From Watersipora subatra (Eukaryota > Bryozoa > Gymnolaemata > Cheilostomatida > Watersiporidae), in assembly GCF_963576615.1 (NCBI RefSeq), contig NC_088714.1:3038001-3102000 (forward strand): a stretch of DNA of 64,000 bases, read 5' to 3'. A program made the position numbers and the translations under genes. This document shows positions 27,001 through 33,112 of the stretch, piece after piece. A model generated the notes under the pieces. It was not told where the DNA came from. It saw only the letters and a program-made list of their open reading frames with translations, and did not search any database. How positions within the stretch are numbered: position 1 is the first letter of the stretch; each line of letters starts with the position of its first letter.

Positions 27001-30000
27001 GTACATCTCTATGAATTATAAGGTTAGACATAGTTATTCCTTGTTTAGTTATGTACATCTCTATGAATTATAAGGTTAGACTTAGTTGTGTACAATTCTG
27101 CGAATTATAAGATTAGACTTAGTTATGTACAACTCTATGAATTATAAGGTTATACTAAAAGGGTGGTTACATGAGAGCCAAAACGAACTAAACGACGCAA
27201 AATGACGTCACTGTCAGTTGTAAACTGTTCGACCAAAGACATTTCTGGCCGAAACGAACCATTTCGGTCCTGCTCAAAATTCCGTGGCCGAACCCTTGCT
27301 CTTATTGGCTGATTAAAATTCTAGTGAGCACGCGTCACATTTCTCCTTAAGTGCGTGCGAGTAAAGTTAAAAAAGAAATGGGACGATACTTTTATTTCGT
27401 TAAAAGTACAACATGAAGCAATTTACGACAAGGCTCACCCGGACTTGTGATTGTGTTGCATAAATGTAAGATGTTGCACTTAAGTTTTGCATAAATGTAA
27501 GAGAATGGTTGTGATTTTCTTTCGTGTAGAATATAAGTAATGTGTCATACTCATCCTGATGAAGTATCGTTGACTGTTTTATTTATGTAAAACCACAGTA
27601 CTATGATAAAGACTGTTTTTGTTTGTTATGTACTTAGCATAGAAAAACATTCATATGTTAATAAAAATATAATTATGTTGATGGGAAGGGTTTGCAAAAT
27701 CTTTGTATCGAGTGATTTATTTTGACCAGCTGATAACTCTGCTGCGTAATTATAATTAATAATTGTTCCTCAAAAGTTTTTTGTTTACAATAGAAATATT
27801 TAGCTCAAATACATAAAAACTACCAATGAAACAGTGTCCTGTCTCCATACGTAGTATGGTATCTAGGAAGCGAAGTGACTTCGGATGCCGTGTGATACGT
27901 GGCTTAGCCGAACTTAAGGAAAACAACTTCCAAACCTAAGTCGGTTCGGCGCTCGTGTGACCGCGCCTTTAGTTACTCCTAGTTTAGTTATGGACAACTC
28001 TATGAATTATTAGGTTAGACTTAGTTACTCCTAATTTGGTTATGTACAACTCTATGAATTATTAGGTTAGACTTAGTTATGTACAACTCTATGAATTATA
28101 AGGTTAGACTTAGTTACTTCTAGTTTAGTTATGTACAGCTCTGTGAATTATTAGGTTAGAGGGCTACTTTGAATCTAGTTATGCAAGACAATTCTGTTTA
28201 TCTCTGAATCATTTCTTACACAACAGCTACCTTGACTATGGATTGGCAAAAGCAAAGGATGATGAAACAGTTGGGATCATATCTCTGGTGGCCAGAAACA
28301 GACGTAGTCGGCTAGACACCTGGGACTTTGTAAAGACCAACTGGCCAAAGCTGATAGAGAGGTTAGTAGCTGCTTTTACAGCCCATTACATCTCACACTT
28401 TTCTGATTTGCGCAGATCATTTCTGCGAACCAGTTGTTTAGTATGGTCTGACTTGCTATTGCTAGTTAATCAGCTCTTTCACATATCCTTGCTGTTTGCT
28501 GAGGATGGCAAGGAAAGGGGAAATTGGCTCATTATAGAGTTTAGCAACATTCTAGTTCTTTTAATGAACACTTGCACGCGTATTTTATTCTTATATAGTC
28601 TCAAAACTGGCCAAGTAAATGCTATGTCATACTCATAGATAAGGCTGATTTTTTGTATCCATCCATTTTTTTGACGTCATCAAGCTGTTTGCACATGCAC
28701 TCATTCATGAAAAATCCACCATATTTGTAGAAAATGATCGTTATTCTTTTATTTAATAGTACTCTTTGGTGTTGTTTTGACACTATAATAAAAAAATTGC
28801 AAACAAAGGCATCGTTTTCAAAAATTCATTATAAAAGCTTCGTGTATTAACGATAAAATTGTCTATAAAGTTGGCTGACAACGATAAAATGACGTCACAG
28901 AAAACGGAGGATTGTGATTATACGATGACAACAAGAATAAAAGAATTAATTGATATTGATGTAATCGAGTCATTATTAGTAAAGTTTTCTGGAGAACTTT
29001 TTACTGGTTTCTTTGTGGGATGGGTTCATAAAGTCAAACAACGAATGTTAAAGTGAAGGACAATTAAAAGTGACATTGGATTAGAGGATGATGCTGTATT
29101 TTTCAACCCTTATACGGTATTAAGGTGTAAACACACTAGGCGATTTTATCGCGAGCGTCATGAGGAGGGCGGAGATATCGCTAGCGTGTGCATTACCCTA
29201 GGACACTTATATTTCGCTAGTATTTAGTTTCGTGAGTAGCACACAGAGTAAAATTTCGCTGCAACTTAATTTCGCGGCACTGATGAGTGCGAAAATATAG
29301 TGGTGTGAAAATAAATGCAGTAGAAAAAAAATTACATTCTTCAGGTCCAGTTCACTAATAAGAAAAAAATTCAATTTGGGAATAGTTCGTATTTGTAAAC
29401 CACAGGTTGAAATGTGTGGGTGAGATCGACAATTCAATTTGATCGCTTGCTGCCATTTGTTTCTTAGACTATCAATGACGTCTAGGTCCCTCCCGCCGTG
29501 ACTTTCACACTCGAATCCCAAGAAGAAGAAAATAGATAGGTAACAACCAACTTCACAACCAAAGCTGTATAACCCTTACGCCGTCATAAACGCATTTATG
29601 CGTTTTCTAGGGGCCACTGACATAAACGCAGTTTCTGACTTTCTCAGCAATTGTCTAGTAACCTGATTTTATTAATTGTTGACCACATAACCCACGGTCT
29701 TTAACTGTTTTATGAAATTGACTGTGTTGTCCGAAGATTTCTCTATAAAATCAGCCTAAAACAACGAAGCAGTTTTAAACTTTTGTTTGAGAATTTCTAA
29801 TCTAAAAACGAACATTTTTCTGTGAGTTCATTAACTACCCGGTGCGAGTCATAAAACAGGTAATTAGTTGTTGATGACATAACAGACAATTTAGATTTTC
29901 GTGATTATACAGATAATTAAAGTAGAACTTGAAAAATACTGTATACATATCATGAAGCAATATCGGCAATTTCGGTAAAATGGCTGGCACTAGGCCGGTA

Positions 30001-31906
30001 ACGAATTTGTACATGATTGGCAAAGAAAGAGATAATGTGGTTGGACCTGATGAGGGTTGATATTGTTTTTGGATAGTAATAAAATTCATCATTGCAATAA
30101 TTATTCTTCAATTTTACGACTTCACCTACCAGACTTTCATCCTCATCAGTTACAAATTCGGTGACTAAACTGATATTGCTTTGCCATGCTGCTCAGTTGG
30201 TGTATTAGCTATAATGAGTTTACCAGAAATTTCCCATTTATCCTAACCACAGACGAAAGTTGCCTGCATTTCTAATATTACGATTTTATTGTGGATATCA
30301 ACGAACAAAGCTATTTAACTTCGCGTTTTCGCTCGTTCGTTATGATAGTTTAGTTTCGCTCATTAAATTTTCGCGAGAGGATTACACCGCGAAAACGCGA
30401 AAGTTAGATGCCGCGAATACATAAGTGTCCTAGGGTAACACACTTGAGCGATTCGCTAGCAAGCGATATAATGGGCACGCCCACAAACTGCCAATTAAAT
30501 TCCGTATCATTAGTTTCTTCGGAGTTGTTAATAAATTTAGGTCAGTCAATATGGCGCCGTCTAGGCGACAACGTAAACAACTTACGCATTTGTTATTAAA
30601 CCTATCTCACTTTCACGGATTGTACACTGCCTACACTACAAGGAGACATAAGAAAAACGATTATTGCATTTTTAACTGTAATATTTTTCACTATTTTTAT
30701 ACATATTTTATTTTGTAGTGGTTTTTTATATTTAGGCCTAATGTATTAAATATTTACCGTTCTCAAGATGGTCAACCTGTGCAACGATTGATTCAAAATG
30801 TTGGTTTTCAACTTGGATTTTTTGTAATTTTTGTTTGTTATGGTGCACATGACTAGGAGTGCTATTATTAAATTTATGAACAATTCAGTGCTTGTTCTGA
30901 AGATGTTTCAATATTAACAAAATAGCAAATTGTCGCTGCTGTACGTTGGTGAACATCGATAAGAAATAATTACCCGCCATAAAATTGCATTCTGGTAAAA
31001 TCCAACCAATCGAAATGCATCTCGCTAGCGATAAAGTTGTGCAGAGAAAGTCTAGCGTTATCGCTCTGGATGAGCACGCTGGGTGAATTCTAGCGCAGAT
31101 TAGCGCTACGCAGCGCGATATCGCTCTAAATATCGCATAGTGTGTTTATACCTTTAGAGGTGGTGCTCATATATAGGTGGCGCTCAAAAAGAAGTTTTAT
31201 GGTATTTTATTGTATTTATTTGGCTCTGGCACCTGCATGTATTTTTTCCATTCGTAATATTGAAAGAAGGGTTATGTTTGTTTATAAGGTATGCAAACCA
31301 GGGCTTTTCTATGGAAACACTGATCAAGTCGACTACAAACTACTTCTCAGATGTTTATAAGTTGAGAGATGTGAGTATTTACCTTTAATTTCAAATCTCT
31401 CATGGTAGTGAGAAGTTTTCTTATAGTATTGTCTCTTATAGTATTGTCTCTTATAGTATTGTCTCTTATAGTATTGTCTCTTATAGTATTGTCTCTTATA
31501 GTATTGTCTCTTGTAGTATTATTTCCTATAGTATTGTCTCTTGTAGTATTGTCTCTTATAGTATTGTATCTTGTAGTATTGTCTCTTGTAGTATTGTCTC
31601 TTATAGTATTGTCTCTTATAGTATTGTCTCTTGTAGTATTGTCTCTTGTAGTATTGTCTCTTATAGTATCTCTAGAATCTTTTGTATCTAGTAGTGTCTC
31701 TTATAGTAGTGTCTAGTAAGAGTTATTAGTGGTTATTATTCCAACCCATTTCTACTTCATAGATGCAACAGTTCTTTTCTGCCAATGAGTTGGGTGCTGG
31801 TCAACTAGCTTCCAGGCAGTCACTAGAGATAGTAAGGGCTAACATATTCATGATGGAGAGGCTGTCCAACCCCTTCATCAATGCCATCCTAGACCTAGAT
31901 AGTTAA
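1..31906 (+). CDS. M1-family zinc aminopeptidase (aminopeptidase N-like), 5'-partial, 19 exons
   Basis: Membrane or secreted metallo-aminopeptidase that removes N-terminal residues from peptides. Exons: 1-148, 3846-4066, 5601-5801, 6816-6921, 7166-7286, 10487-10641, 12066-12188, 13579-13719, 13911-14042, 14747-14925, 17036-17115, 18063-18166, 19119-19174, ~20748-21098, 24129-24266, 25411-25584, 28227-28361, 31289-31370, 31763-31906 (stop TAA). All splice phases agree; the sum is about 929 residues, against roughly 970 for vertebrate aminopeptidase N, so only the cytoplasmic tail, anchor and start are missing. Exon 3 holds the FPCFDEP motif. Exon 6 holds the substrate-binding GAMEN motif and the zinc-binding HELAH. 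Exon 7 continues with [11 protein letters not shown] and the third zinc ligand in NEGFA. Exon 8 ends with the expected catalytic Tyr (TYTKG). Exons 10-19 form the C-terminal ERAP1-like helical domain. The first residue of exon 14 is less certain. All catalytic residues are present, so it is probably active. Which M1 paralogue it is cannot be told. Confidence 0.93.
209..987 (+). mobile_element. Pogo/Tigger-like DNA transposon remnant (plus-strand copy)
   Basis: Diverged, internally deleted copy of the family seen again at 23176-23985 in reverse. Shared blocks include the 5' stretch around GGTTTTGACATGTACCTG (270-290), the block near GAAATGGCA at 385, and a degraded transposase piece at 555-650 reading [18 protein letters not shown]. 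The 3' end runs through GGTGTCAAATTTTCGACATA and reaches TACAGTA at 981-987. The coding frame is broken, so it is inactive. It lies in aminopeptidase intron 1. Confidence 0.7.
1136..1680. repeat. Minisatellite of ~30-bp units (GTAGCAGCTAACGGCGGTGT)
   Basis: About 18 copies of a unit containing GATGTAGCGGCTAACGGCGG followed by TGTGAGAGATA, GC-richer than the surroundings. A variant string with a shortened GAGAGCAGCTAACGGTGGTG unit occurs twice (1196 and 1436), 240 bases apart, which shows that a block of eight units was duplicated. It lies in aminopeptidase intron 1. Confidence 0.95.
1762..1863. repeat. Short tandem repeat, 20-21 bp unit (ACATACACTCAGCCCTACTAT)
   Basis: Five consecutive copies of a 20-21 bp unit with small indels, in aminopeptidase intron 1 shortly after the first minisatellite. 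Confidence 0.9.
2171..2212. repeat. Nested palindrome around ACAGTATGTATTATACATAC
   Basis: Two overlapping inverted repeats: ACAGTATGTAT pairs with ATACATACTGT, and the same motif recurs once more to the right. It can form alternative hairpins. No gene is linked to it. Confidence 0.7.
4335..4943. mobile_element. Long foldback (inverted-repeat) element
   Basis: The two halves are near-identical inverted copies centred at about 4650, with arms of roughly 280 bases. The left arm starts near GTGATGCGTGATGAATTGCG (4351) and the right arm ends in the complement at 4926; weaker similarity continues outward on both sides. The left arm has one extra copy of a ~22-bp segment (TGACGCTGCGTGATGAATTG). 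No ORF. It has the structure of a foldback/MITE element in aminopeptidase intron 2. Confidence 0.85.
5186..5556. repeat. Minisatellite of 11/22-bp units (TAATTGATAACTGTTAACTA)
   Basis: A long run of TAATTGATAACTG and TAACTAATAACCG half-units alternating irregularly, ending only about 45 bases before the acceptor of aminopeptidase exon 3 (5601). The units overlap TTAAC/GTTAA palindromes. Confidence 0.95.
7440..7896 (+). mobile_element. Non-autonomous Helitron-like element (copy 1)
   Basis: The 5' end reads ATCTCAGTGTTTGTTGG and the 3' end carries the terminal hairpin CTGTGCAACGCCGGG followed by CATTCAGTAGT, matching the better preserved copy at 11440-11753. It contains a tRNA-like stretch in antisense (GAACTCGAAACCTCC at about 7525) and a short tandem duplication of CGGACCTCCACTAGGTCAAG at 7585-7625. 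It lies in aminopeptidase intron 5. Confidence 0.65.
8807..8940 (+). pseudogene. Broken ORF start of an unknown element
   Basis: An ATG at 8806 opens [20 protein letters not shown], then an in-frame stop at about 8866, after which the same frame continues [20 protein letters not shown] up to a possible donor at 8938. The serine-rich acidic start followed by a basic Arg/Gln helix looks like the beginning of a transposon or captured protein, but the family was not recognised. Confidence 0.3.
9690..9775 (+). mobile_element. tRNA-derived SINE fragment (B-box remnant)
   Basis: The stretch GTGAGTTCAAATCCAG at about 9717 resembles a pol III B box, followed by TTTGCAGCAGACTTCTCATC. A similar arrangement (GTGAGCTCAAATCCCATTC) occurs at about 11888. 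No convincing A box remains. Confidence 0.35.
10140..10430. repeat. Dispersed repeat, family shared with 54500-54780
   Basis: Both places carry GACATCATTTTGG, then GCGTTTT, TTTTAATCTT, CCTGG or TCTTGG CA, and AACAAC/ATTGATAAA-type blocks in the same order and spacing. Borders and class are unknown. Confidence 0.5.
11270..11425. mobile_element. Fragment of the TACCGTAAAA-end transposon family
   Basis: The sequence around 11340-11425 (GGATGGCGCTGCATTTTTCA, then TTCAATTAAAAGTGGCATTC and AGGTTTTACAGTAA) matches the right end of the element at 15008-16498 and the host element at 29055-31204. Confidence 0.55.
11440..11753 (+). mobile_element. Non-autonomous Helitron (copy 2, intact ends)
   Basis: It starts TCTCAAAGTCTGTGTG right after an A and ends ACCTAG right before a T, the classical Helitron A|T insertion with a 5' TC and 3' CTAG. 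An 11-base spacer precedes the 3' end, and a terminal hairpin CCCGTGCAATGCCGGG sits at 11727-11742. An internal antisense tRNA-like stretch (TTTGAACCGCCAGTTCACAA) lies at about 11493. No ORF, so it depends on an autonomous partner. It lies in aminopeptidase intron 6. Confidence 0.75.
11846..11935 (+). mobile_element. tRNA-derived SINE-like fragment
   Basis: Reads GCAGCTCTTAGTCTGTTGGT (A-box-like) and then GTGAGCTCAAATCCC (B-box-like) at a tRNA-like spacing. It sits about 90 bases after the Helitron end. The head resembles a degenerate tRNA; borders are unclear. Confidence 0.4.
12189..13578. other. Aminopeptidase intron 7, no gene seen
   Basis: AT-rich sequence without recognisable ORFs. Only two small direct duplications are seen: TTTATATATAGTGA near 12748-12775, and two copies of a 31-bp unit GCAAAAGGTGCAACCTACCC around 13210-13270. 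Confidence 0.7.
14057..14401. repeat. Dispersed repeat, copy 1 of an inverted pair
   Basis: From CTCTAGCAAATACTAGGTCA to CAAGCTTGAAGATGATT, this segment matches the reverse complement of 18704-19050 along its whole length, including the TATAACAATATAATCG and TTGATGTTAGAGAAACAAAA blocks. It lies in aminopeptidase intron 9; the partner is in intron 12. Confidence 0.75.
14461..14632. repeat. Minisatellite, 21-bp unit (AACACCGGTTGACCTAAATAG)
   Basis: Eight nearly perfect copies of a 21-bp unit containing the palindrome ACCGGT, ending about 115 bases before aminopeptidase exon 10. Confidence 0.95.
15008..16498. mobile_element. DNA transposon with TACCGTAAAA terminal inverted repeats
   Basis: The left end reads TACCGTAAAAACCTCTAATT and the right end is the complement of TACCGTAAAACCTTTAATT, each followed by similar blocks with GAACGCCA, TTGAC and CGCCACT. 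Length about 1.49 kb. The TA at the tips suits a Tc1/mariner or pogo-type TA duplication. The inside has only short ORFs (one at 15658-15894) and a strong hairpin, so it appears non-autonomous. Fragments of the same family are at 11270-11425 and 29055-31204. It lies in aminopeptidase intron 10. Confidence 0.75.
16319..16363. repeat. Perfect 19-bp hairpin inside the transposon
   Basis: AAATTTAGCCCTATTACGG pairs exactly with CCGTAATAGGGCTAAATTT across a 7-base loop (GCTTCGT). Such a perfect stem within old, diverged sequence is notable. Function unknown. Confidence 0.9.
17411..17612. repeat. Minisatellite built on GGCCTGGTTACAGGCTGG
   Basis: About eleven copies of a 16-17 bp unit (GGTTACAGGCTGGTTACAGG), with the last copies partly inverted (GGCCCTGTAACCAGG), so the end can fold on itself. 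It lies in aminopeptidase intron 11. The 84-codon open frame across it is just the repeat read through. Confidence 0.9.
18704..19050. repeat. Dispersed repeat, copy 2 of an inverted pair
   Basis: Reverse-complement partner of 14057-14401, ending TTTGACCCTGTATTTGCTAG. It contains TTTCTCTAACATCAAAACCG and TATTGTTATAAATATATTG, shared with the other copy in opposite orientation. Confidence 0.75.
19830..20285. repeat. Minisatellite, 20-bp unit (GGGTTATGTTGAGAAATATT)
   Basis: About 22 copies. Copies in the second half are almost identical, while the first few vary (ATCTTGAG, ATGATGAG, GCTTATG), a pattern of recent expansion at one end. It lies in aminopeptidase intron 13. Confidence 0.97.
21200..21262. 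repeat. TATAGTCTCA tandem repeat and TA run
   Basis: Four to five copies of the 10-bp unit CATATAGTCT followed by a short TA microsatellite, directly before the LINE fragment. Confidence 0.85.
21290..21801 (+). pseudogene. LINE fragment: C-terminal endonuclease region of an R2/R4/NeSL-like element
   Basis: The frame from 21316 contains [41 protein letters not shown], then an [13 protein letters not shown] block and [14 protein letters not shown], a pattern I know from the C-terminal restriction-like endonuclease region of LINEs of this type. Just upstream, in another frame, [12 protein letters not shown] runs into a stop, so there is at least one frameshift and the element is dead. The rest of the reverse transcriptase is absent (5' truncation). 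TA microsatellites flank it on both sides (21250-21262 and 21911-21930), which may be the target or the 3' tail. It lies in aminopeptidase intron 14. Confidence 0.6.
21907..22124. repeat. TA-rich microsatellite cluster
   Basis: Runs of TA at 21911-21930 and 22082-22124, with TATATAATTATATATA in between, following the LINE fragment. Confidence 0.9.
23176..23985 (-). mobile_element. Pogo/Tigger-like DNA transposon remnant (minus-strand copy)
   Basis: Terminal inverted repeats TACCATAAATT at both ends, beginning and ending with TA, as expected for a TA target duplication. On the minus strand the frame 23728-23525 reads [20 protein letters not shown], then [20 protein letters not shown] and MDD, which resembles the DDE_1 domain of pogo/Tigger transposases. 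Only about 67 residues of the transposase remain, so it is an internally deleted copy. It lies in aminopeptidase intron 14, antisense to the gene. The related copy at 209-987 is in the opposite orientation. Confidence 0.75.
24320..24960. mobile_element. Long foldback element with AAAGGTACAGCCACAC-type ends
   Basis: The arms pair over about 270-300 bases: the left one has GACCGAAATCACGGAATGAA and GTCGACGAAACACTTTTAAT, the right one the complements TTCATTTCGTGATTTCGGTC and GCGTTTCGTCGACGATTC. The tips read TAAAGGTACAGCCACACATG and the complement of TAAAGCTACGACCAAACGTG. The arms have diverged by many substitutions. No ORF. It lies in aminopeptidase intron 15. Confidence 0.8.
24965..25130. repeat. 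GTGT-rich low-complexity stretch
   Basis: Purine/GT-rich on the plus strand, with GTGTGTAGTGTGTCGATGTG and GGTGGTGGGGGCGGCGGCGG, and repeated GTGTCGGTGT motifs. An unusually GC-rich island in an AT-rich intron; no gene. Confidence 0.75.
25962..26150. repeat. Minisatellite, 24-27 bp unit (TTTTATTATGTAGCCATTTA)
   Basis: About seven copies of an irregular unit in aminopeptidase intron 16, just before the 52-bp array. The open frame across it reads as repeated hydrophobic peptides and is not a gene. Confidence 0.9.
26219..27156. repeat. Minisatellite, 52-bp unit, left block
   Basis: About 17 copies of a 52-bp unit containing GGTTAGACATAGTTATTCCT and TGTTTAGTTATGTACATCTC. The central copies are almost identical and edge copies vary. 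It continues at 27971 after an inserted transposon. Confidence 0.97.
27157..27970. mobile_element. DNA transposon inserted inside the 52-bp minisatellite
   Basis: The ends read AAAGGGTGGTTACATGAGAG and the complement of AAAGGCGCGGTCACACGAGC, short and imperfect inverted repeats. Both flanks are units of the same 52-bp minisatellite, so the insertion site is certain. The duplicated target is short, TA or CTA, and not resolved. No transposase is seen. The ends resemble those of 24320-24960 and 29121-31156. Confidence 0.75.
27971..28165. repeat. Minisatellite, 52-bp unit, right block
   Basis: Three to four more copies of the unit seen at 26219-27156, more diverged (for example GAATTATTAGGTTAGACTTA), ending just before aminopeptidase exon 17. 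Confidence 0.93.
29121..31156. mobile_element. 2-kb DNA transposon with TAAGGTGTAAACACAC ends
   Basis: The left end TAAGGTGTAAACACACTAGG and the right end, the complement of TAAAGGTATAAACACACTAT, are inverted repeats; both continue with GCGAT and ATATCGCT motifs. It interrupts an older element and is itself interrupted by another. Its inner part after 30434 (30434-31100) is AT-rich without a recognisable transposase. It lies in aminopeptidase intron 17. Confidence 0.75.
29202..30429. mobile_element. Innermost transposon with GACACTTAT ends and CTAG flanks
   Basis: The ends read GACACTTATATTTCGC and the complement of GACACTTATGTATTCGCG. CTAG flanks both sides (29198-29201 and 30430-30433) and may be a 4-bp target duplication. 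Removing it restores TTACCCTAGGGTAA, a plausible palindromic empty site in the outer element. Inside are CGCGAAAACGCGAAAG motifs and short ORFs (such as 30092-29835, minus) that I do not recognise. Confidence 0.65.
31419..31715. repeat. Minisatellite, 15-bp unit (TTATAGTATTGTCTC)
   Basis: About 18 copies with A/G variants (TTGTAGTATTGTCTC), fraying at the right edge, 50 bases before the last aminopeptidase exon. Because 15 is a multiple of three, one frame stays open and reads (SLIVL)n; this is not a gene. Confidence 0.97.
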
Positions 31907-33112
31907 CAGCTCCAAGATTGAACAACAAATGCTACGAGCGTGAAGCTGCAGTTCTGATGTGTTTCTATATATTTACTACCCATTTATCACCTTCTCTTTT
32001 TATTGAAGTTATACCATTGGTATGTCTCAATGAACTCTCATTTCTGTCCGGTCCACACTCTGTTTTGTTTTTTAGACAACAGTCCAACTTTTCTTTCCTG
32101 CATTCATAGATCTGAGAAAAAATCTGCTCGGGCAATTGTATCTCCTCAATGTTGTCACTATATTTGTCATACTAGATGCCTATGTGGCTGCGCACCTCAT
32201 TCTTGGAAGGCTGACCGGCTTACTGGTGCTTAATTTTATCAATTTTAGCTGGCGGTCTCAATATCTCTAGTTTCATTCAAACTGATTCAGCGAGTAGCTT
32301 GATTGAAAGGCTTTGTTAGTGTGGAAGGCGCTGAGTATAACTACCTTTTGTTACTACGTGAATTATCTACGGTACATTTTATATTTAGCTAAGATTACAG
32401 AATGTGAAAGGAATCAGATTCCTAGTTTATAAAGTACGGCACAAGATCTGCTTGCACCCTTTTACTGAGAAGTTATCTGTTTGACACTAACTGATGCAGC
32501 TAAAGGGGAAAATGCTCTACATGAAGATTATTTTATAATAGCATAGAATTCGCTATATTTCTTTTATGCAATACAATATATTTACACAAGCATACACATG
32601 CCTTCAAGTTTGTCTGCAGACTCAGTGAGTCCTTTCAATGAGCTCACTTTGTAACCATCATCGAAATATGTGATAGATTTAGTTGCCTATCAAGTTGATC
32701 TATTCCTGGTATATTCGTTAAGCTGCTTCCTTAGCCATAACTCTCTTAAGAAGTTGCTGTTCACCAAGTATTGCGTAACAGGACTAGCTAAAAAGCCAAG
32801 GCTATCTATGTTTTGACTAAATGAAGATGTTCAAATCATTCATGCATTGTCCAATGGAAGTGGAGCAATCAATCGAGAAAAGTTCCTACTCTTCAATCGC
32901 TTTTGACCGTAATTGTAACACTCAAACCAGTGAGCAAAACAACACTGGAAATTTAGACTGTTGCCATGGAAACATCCATTAATTATCATACGTACAAGTA
33001 GCACTGCTTGGTTTCCTCAGTGATGAATCAAATAAATATTCATTGCAAAGGCATAAGATCAACATGGTCTAGGTCGACTAGACGCGGACAGTATATGAGT
33101 TAGAAGAGATCT
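31907..33112. other. Intergenic region: aminopeptidase 3' UTR and GT92 upstream region
   Basis: No exon was recognised. It must hold the aminopeptidase 3' UTR and poly(A) site and the GT92 promoter and 5' UTR. No canonical AATAAA is found in the first few hundred bases after the stop. The closest AATAAA is at about 33030, and no clear TATA box precedes 33113. Confidence 0.5.

Larger units (their letters stand above)
29055..31204. mobile_element. Host transposon fragment of the TACCGTAAAA family, interrupted
   Basis: The left part (GACAATTAAAAGTGACATTG, GATGCTGTATTTTTCAACCC) and the right part at 31157-31204 (GAGGTGGTGCTCATATATAG, GGCGCTCAAAAAG, TTTTATGGTA) together match the right end of the element family at 11270-11425 and 15008-16498. 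A 2-kb element sits between the two parts. Confidence 0.55.

Noticed and set aside
31402-31716. 104-codon ORF with (SLIVL)n repeats, looking like a membrane protein
   Set aside because: It is a 15-bp minisatellite read through in one frame, inside the last aminopeptidase intron; the frame has no other support.
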